Assembly: GCA_007125125.1 (NCBI GenBank)
Contig: SLDT01000056.1
Coordinates: 1 to 38,873 of the forward strand
Direction: 5' to 3'
From: Gemmatimonadota bacterium
Lineage (GTDB): Bacteria > Gemmatimonadota > Gemmatimonadetes > Longimicrobiales > Gaopeijiaceae
Length of the DNA: 38,873 bases
The notes beneath the pieces are model-generated. The model ran no database searches and had not been told where the DNA came from. It saw only the letters and a list, made by a program, of their open reading frames with translations. Shown one piece after another: positions 35,276 through 38,873 of the stretch. Position 1 is the first letter of the stretch. Each line of letters opens with the position of its first letter. The position numbers were made by a program, and so were the translations under genes.

Positions 35276-35493
35276 GTGCCGGCGTTTGGACCCATAGGCC
35301 GGCGGAGGTTGATCAGCACCTTCCACAAGCTTGGCTTTGAGGGGCCGTACTCGGTGGGAAGCACCAGTTCATGATCCGGCGTGACGTAACGATACGCATC
35401 CCAAATCCTCACGGAAGAGACATCGGCGTGGCACTCCTTACCCGGATCCTTCGCCAGGCCGGAATCAGCCGAGACGAGTGGGAACAGGCCTGA
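35276..35493 (+). pseudogene. hicA: HicA toxin, frameshifted
   Basis: GTG 35276 starts VPAFGPIGRRRLISTFHKLG and continues FEGPYS, then hits TGA at 35372-35374 after 32 residues. A second frame carries GKHQFMIRRDVTIRIPNPH, then GRDIGVALLTRILRQAGISR and DEWEQA, ending with TGA at 35491-35493. HicA proteins normally read YSGGKHQFM here, so one G is missing around 35353-35357 (TCGGTGGGAAG for an expected TCGGGTGGGAAG). With that base the product would be 72 residues, the family length. The catalytic histidine (KHQFM) lies beyond the break, so the toxin is inactive as written. Sequencing error remains possible. Confidence 0.88.
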
Positions 35494-35542
35494 GCGAACA
35501 CCTCCCCTGCTCATTGCCCGGCGTGCTGACCGGCCCGGCCCC

Positions 35543-35773
35543 TCACTCCACCGGGAGGTCGAAGTGCGCCGCGTCTTCCCTGACGCCGAGCTTCGTGTAA
35601 AGCGCGATCGCGGGCTCGTCCTCGTGGTCGGCCTGGATCATGATGACCCACCCCCCGCGCTCCTTCGCGACCCGCTTCATCTCCTGCAGGAGCGCGGTCG
35701 CGATCCCCTCCCGCCGATGCTCCTCGGCCACGGCGAGGAGCCTGAGGGTGAAGGGGGTCGGTTCGGCGGTCAC
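35543..35773 (-). pseudogene. GNAT acetyltransferase fragment (AAC(3)-I-like C-terminus)
   Basis: The fragment reads LLAVAEEHRREGIATALLQE, then GGWVIMIQADHEDEPAIALY, KLGVREDAAHFDLPVE and stop. This is the acetyl-CoA-binding half (motif A, RREGIA) plus C-terminus of a GNAT protein of the kind that includes aminoglycoside 3-N-acetyltransferase I relatives. The first 70-80 residues expected in the family are missing; the upstream DNA is the end of the interrupted barrel gene. GTG 35773 is an arbitrary start (77 residues). I treat it as a truncated remnant; activity or resistance should not be inferred. Confidence 0.72.
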
Positions 35774-35810
35774 GGTGTGGTCTCCGGCTTGGGAAGGCCC
35801 TTCGTGCCTG

Positions 35811-36326
35811 TCACCAGCGGCCGACATGGATCGACCCGGACACTCCGATGAAACTATGCTCCGGGTTCAGGTTCCCAAAGAGGTAGAGTCCGACCCCCAC
35901 GGACCCGGAGGGCCGGAGCATCAACTGCACCTCGACCGGAACCCCGAGCGTGCGATCGGTGGGAGGCGGCGTTTCGGGTCCCTTCGAAGCGGACCCACCG
36001 GGCTCCCGCTCGCTCCCGACGAGCGCAAGGCCGACGCCAATCGAGGCGAGTCCAGCCTGGCCATGGTGGGTTCGACCGTAGAGGAGACCGAGGCCCGAGA
36101 CATCCTGGCTGAAGAGCACGAACGCCACTGAACCGCGCAGGGTGAAGAGGTGCTCACCGCTCTCGATCTAGCCGGAGGCGGCCAGCCCGGCCGCAACCGA
36201 GCTGGCGCCTACCCCCAGGTTCACCCAGACCGAGGGGTCGCGCGGGCCCTCGTCCTGCCCCGCCAGGGGCAACGCCACGAGAAGGAGTCCGATCACACCG
36301 AGTCCAGCACCTGTCATCCTGCGCAT
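35811..36326 (-). pseudogene. Outer-membrane-barrel-like gene with in-frame amber codon
   Basis: ATG 36326 starts MRRMTGAGLGVIGLLLVALP, a signal peptide (cleavage near LAG/QD), and reads VWVNLGVGASSVAAGLAASG to a TAG at 36170-36168 (codon 53). The same frame then continues without interruption for 118 codons: IESGEHLFTLRGSVAFVLF, GLGLLYGRTHHGQAG and finally GVSGSIHVGRW, all typical alternating barrel strands with an aromatic end. A TAC-to-TAG change would explain the break (GYIESGEH is a natural strand). It may be a nonsense mutation, a sequencing error or, less likely, stop readthrough. GGAGGTAGTG lies just before the ATG. Confidence 0.72.
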
Positions 36327-36540
36327 CACTACCTCCAGTCCTGCGCGTCCACCTCCACGTCCAACACCGTCGGTCGAACCGACCCCACCCCGACTACACT
36401 TCCTGCGACCTCACCGGAGTACCCGGTGCACCGTCTTGTCCTCCTGCGTGTGGGTGATTCGACCGTGCCTGAAAAGCTACCAGGGTTCGTCGCGCGTCAC
36501 CCTCCGTCAACCCACGTAGTGGCCCCCTGCGAGTTGCGTA

Positions 36541-37398
36541 TCAGTCAGCCCGCGCGCCGCCCATGCCCCCGCCGCGCACCAGCGCGCGCGGCCCCCAGTG
36601 GACCACGACCGCCACCGCCACCCCCCACTCGAGGAGGAGCCGGATCGACCGCACCGCCTCGTCCATTCCGAGGAACTGCCCCGTCGCGTTCTGCATGAAG
36701 TGGAGCACGATCACCGCGAGCACGCTTCGCCCCGTGTTGTTGTAGAGCCAGGTGTAGAGGACCGCCGCCGGCAGGATTCCCCAGAGAATGTCGAGCGGTG
36801 TCGGCGTCGCCCTCGCGAACGCCTCGTAGTACCCCGGAAGCACGAACAACGGCAGATGCCAGCTCCACCAGATCACCCCCAGCACGAGGCTCGCCCCGAG
36901 CGCACTCCATCGGAGCTGCAGCCGGTCGAGCAGGTACCCCCTCCACCCGATCTCCTCCGGAAGCGGCCCGAGAAGGAGAATGAAGAAGGCGAACGCCGCC
37001 AGCGACCAGGGATCGAGAAGCCTCGCCCCCGCCCCGCGCAAATCGAGCGCCGCCTCCGTCATCCCCGAGAGCGCCGCCACCCCGGCCGCCACCCCCGTCA
37101 GCAGGGGGAAGAGGAGAAGCGCCACGAGCCACCACCGTGCCCCGATCCGCCGCGGGTCCACGATGCGCACCGCGAGCTCCCTCACCCCGTCCCGCCCGTC
37201 GATCACCCACACCATGACCCACGCCCCGACGAAGACCCCCGCTCCGCCGAGGTAGAAGAAGCCCGCGGCCGGCCACTCCCAGACCGTCTCGCCGAGCACC
37301 CCGGCGAGCGCCCAGAGCCCCCACGTCCACCCGTGCGAGAAGGCAAGGAAGAGAAGCACATCGCGCATGCCCCGAGGCCGCAGGCCGGCATCGTGCAC
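36541..37398 (-). CDS. CPBP-family intramembrane metalloprotease
   Basis: This 285-residue protein has about eight hydrophobic segments and the CPBP (Abi/Rce1-type) motifs: PEEIGWRGYL (E148, E149, R153), WHLPLF (H181) and LHFMQN (H233, N237), all catalytic or metal positions intact. Family members cleave membrane proteins or prenylated peptides and are linked to bacteriocin self-immunity in some bacteria; the substrate is unknown here. The start is a GTG at 37398, supported by GAGGAG 6-7 bases upstream; an ATG at 37368 would still leave all motifs. It does not look horizontally acquired. Confidence 0.9.
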   Translation of the reverse strand: MHDAGLRPRGMRDVLLFLAFSHGWTWGLWALAGVLGETVWEWPAAGFFYLGGAGVFVGAWVMVWVIDGRDGVRELAVRIVDPRRIGARWWLVALLLFPLLTGVAAGVAALSGMTEAALDLRGAGARLLDPWSLAAFAFFILLLGPLPEEIGWRGYLLDRLQLRWSALGASLVLGVIWWSWHLPLFVLPGYYEAFARATPTPLDILWGILPAAVLYTWLYNNTGRSVLAVIVLHFMQNATGQFLGMDEAVRSIRLLLEWGVAVAVVVHWGPRALVRGGGMGGARAD

Positions 37399-37750
37399 AG
37401 AGATCTCCTCGGTTCAGGGTCGGGAAGAAGGGCGGCTGGCCCACGCCCCCCGCATCAGCAAGTCACGTACCCGCCGCCCGCAGCCCGCGTCGCCCCACGG
37501 TGACACTGGAAGCTTCTTCGGTTTGACCGGGCAGTTCTTTCGGGCTGGGCACGAGCCGGGGGCCGCCGGGCCCCGCCCGGCCGCAACGCGCTCCCCGCGC
37601 CCAGATCCGGCTCAAGGCCCTCTCGTTCGGGCACTTTGGGGCGGTGGGAGGCATCGCGGCTCGGCCGCGCGAGCCTCGATGGTACGGAGCGTGCGACCCT
37701 GTCTCCTTGCATGAGCGTTGGACAACGACACTCGAGACAGGAGACATACC
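37399..37750. other. Intergenic region, 352 bases, no supported gene
   Basis: It separates divergent genes (CPBP protease and DUF1328 protein), so promoters for both are expected. A GC-rich inverted repeat lies near 37559-37583. No open frame shows motifs, and no clear promoter can be fixed. Confidence 0.45.
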
Positions 37751-37924
37751 ATGCTCGGATGGGCACTCACCTTCTTCATCCTCGCGATCGTGGCCGGGAT
37801 CCTCGGATTCTCGGGCATCGCCGGTGCATCGGCCGGGATCGCCCAGATCCTCTTCGTGATCTTCCTCATCCTTCTCGTGATCTCCTTCTTCGCGAGGGCG
37901 GTGCGAGGGCAGCCTCCGGTCTGA
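37751..37924 (+). CDS. DUF1328 small membrane protein (YtjA family)
   Basis: This 57-residue protein consists of two membrane segments: [20 protein letters not shown], then the [14 protein letters not shown] hinge typical of DUF1328, then a second hydrophobic helix and a short basic tail (RAVRGQPPV). The whole family is this size and of unknown function; it is often stress-inducible. AGGAG lies about 7 bases before the ATG. A strong hairpin follows at 37975-38002. Confidence 0.9.
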   Translation: MLGWALTFFILAIVAGILGFSGIAGASAGIAQILFVIFLILLVISFFARAVRGQPPV

Positions 37925-37974
37925 CACGGCGGGGCCGGGCCCCGACATGGGGGGCGGGGGCCGGGCAGGACGGG

Positions 37975-38002
37975 AAGGGGGGGCGCAACTGCGCCCCCCC
38001 TT
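37975..38002. terminator. Strong GC hairpin terminator-like
   Basis: A perfect 12-bp stem, AAGGGGGGGCGC pairing with GCGCCCCCCCTT, encloses an AACT loop. It lies 50 bases after the DUF1328 stop and between convergent genes, so it could serve both directions. The following TT is only a short U-tract. Confidence 0.65.
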
Positions 38003-38135
38003 CGTTCGTATCGGCGCTTCCTGCGGCGTGCCCAGCTCTCGCTGGAGCGCCGGCCTTTCGCCCGGCTGCGGGCGGGCCGCGAGGGAGCCTTCCTCCCGCC
38101 GGGGTGCCTTCCTCTCGATGGGCTGCCGTCCGGGG

Positions 38136-38666
38136 TTACGGGGTGAGCACGGAGGTGATGACGTGCACGATCCCGTTCGAGGCGCGGATGTCGGCAGTCA
38201 GGAGGTAGGTGCCGTTCACGGTGAGGCCGTCCGGGGTCACGGCGAGCTGGAGCGACTCGCCCTGGACGGTCTCGAGCTCGGACTCCTCGCGGAGGTCGGC
38301 CACGGTGTAGGTGCCGGGCACGACGTGGTAGAGGAGGATCTGGCCCAGCGCCTCGGGGTCGTCCAGGAGGCCCTCGAGGGTGCCGTCGGGGAGCTCGGCG
38401 AAGGCGCCATCGGTGGGGGCAAAGACGGTGAAGGGCCCGTCCTCGGCGAGGGTGACGGCGAGCCCGGCCGCCTCGGCCGCGCGCAGGAGAGTGCTGAACT
38501 GGCCCGCGACCTGGGCCACCTCGACGATCGAGGGCTGGGCCCGCTCGGCTCGCTCGGCCGTGCCGGGGCGAGCCTCGGAGGTGTCGCCGCATCCGGCGGC
38601 GAGGAGAAGGGCCGCGGCGAGGACGGGGATCGGGGCCCGCAGCGAGAACGGGAGCGGACGAGGCAT
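38136..38666 (-). CDS. Fasciclin (FAS1) domain lipoprotein
   Basis: This 176-residue protein has lipobox LLAAGC (C26) and one FAS1 domain at about 45-174, with the two conserved motifs: H1 GPFTVFAPTDGAFAELP and H2 NGIVHVITSVL near the end, plus the central LLYHVVPGTYT. FAS1 proteins are adhesive or sugar-binding surface proteins. AAGGAG lies 7 bases before the ATG at 38666. The gene is a single transcription unit, convergent with the DUF1328 gene across the hairpin at 37975-38002. Confidence 0.92.
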   Translation of the reverse strand: MPRPLPFSLRAPIPVLAAALLLAAGCGDTSEARPGTAERAERAQPSIVEVAQVAGQFSTLLRAAEAAGLAVTLAEDGPFTVFAPTDGAFAELPDGTLEGLLDDPEALGQILLYHVVPGTYTVADLREESELETVQGESLQLAVTPDGLTVNGTYLLTADIRASNGIVHVITSVLTP

Positions 38667-38873
38667 GGTCGGACTCCTTGCGTGGGACGGGTCGGGGATG
38701 GATCACTACCTCCTGAATGTGTAGATCGGGCCCATCCCTGTCTGTCGGGCGAAATGCCTGAGGGCTTGTAGGATATTTCCTGACAATCAACTCATGAATC
38801 CATTTCCAGAAGCAGAGTTCCAGCCACGCCAGGACTTCCGGCACAGGATGCCCGGGCCCCGGCTCGGTGGGCC
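38667..38873. other. Window edge, upstream of the fasciclin gene
   Basis: This 207-base edge holds the likely promoter of the fasciclin gene on the minus strand; an AT-rich stretch at about 38765-38795 (TTGATTGTCAGGAAATATCC on the minus strand) is the best candidate. An open frame on the minus strand (start 38844) shows no recognisable domain and is not called. Confidence 0.35.

Noticed and set aside
35543-35773. Functional aminoglycoside resistance gene
   Set aside because: Only the C-terminal half of the GNAT fold is present; substrate-binding N-terminal part is missing.
37612-38844. 410-codon minus-strand frame over the fasciclin region
   Set aside because: It is out of frame with the clear FAS1 lipoprotein and reads as Arg/Pro-rich low-complexity sequence.

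Overview
The window is high-GC DNA from a diderm (Gram-negative) bacterium. It encodes several predicted lipoproteins with lipobox cysteines, a Tat-exported oxidoreductase, and outer-membrane-barrel-like proteins that end in short aromatic strands. The mix of beta-propeller lipoproteins, two PQQ-type dehydrogenases, Ig-like lipoproteins and small barrel proteins would fit Gemmatimonadota or a related high-GC lineage. That placement is inference; the window holds no rRNA or other phylogenetic marker.

Layout, left half (1-24 kb). This is mostly ordinary, densely packed chromosome. A fused transporter/spermidine-synthase-like gene is cut by the left edge. It is followed by an ABC exporter pair (ATPase and permease, TGATG overlap), a zinc-ribbon methyltransferase, a YkvA/DUF1232 and DUF368 (PopT-type undecaprenyl-phosphate transporter) pair, a SulP anion transporter, a Tat-exported aldo/keto reductase and a CorA Mg2+ channel. 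Next come a soluble histidine-kinase-like protein overlapping a barrel protein, two PQQ-type dehydrogenase lipoproteins, an O-methyltransferase, a ZrgA/DUF2796 zinc-uptake lipoprotein with a His-rich tandem repeat, topoisomerase III and a tandem universal stress protein.

Layout, right half (24-38.9 kb). This part has accessory-genome character. Two lipoproteins lead into a convergent intergenic region full of palindromic repeats. Then follow an AbrB/PIN toxin-antitoxin pair whose toxin is frameshifted, a VapC toxin lacking its N-terminus, and a TetR-receiver fusion regulator with twin operators facing a von Willebrand A gene. A large Ig-like lipoprotein and a zinc-ribbon protein come next. 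After them are a HicBA pair with a frameshifted toxin, a GNAT fragment, and a barrel gene interrupted by an in-frame amber codon. A CPBP membrane protease, a DUF1328 mini-protein and a fasciclin lipoprotein finish the window.

Most notable: (1) the TetR-receiver fusion and its divergent VWA gene share two near-identical 15-bp palindromes. (2) Three toxin genes are all broken while both surviving antitoxins are intact, in a zone with two further broken genes. (3) A 29-nt palindromic element occurs twice, both times between convergent genes, and a second family of GTGAAG-bounded hairpin repeats lies beside one copy. I saw no CRISPR array, complete insertion sequence, tRNA or rRNA. No complete unknown defence system could be demonstrated.
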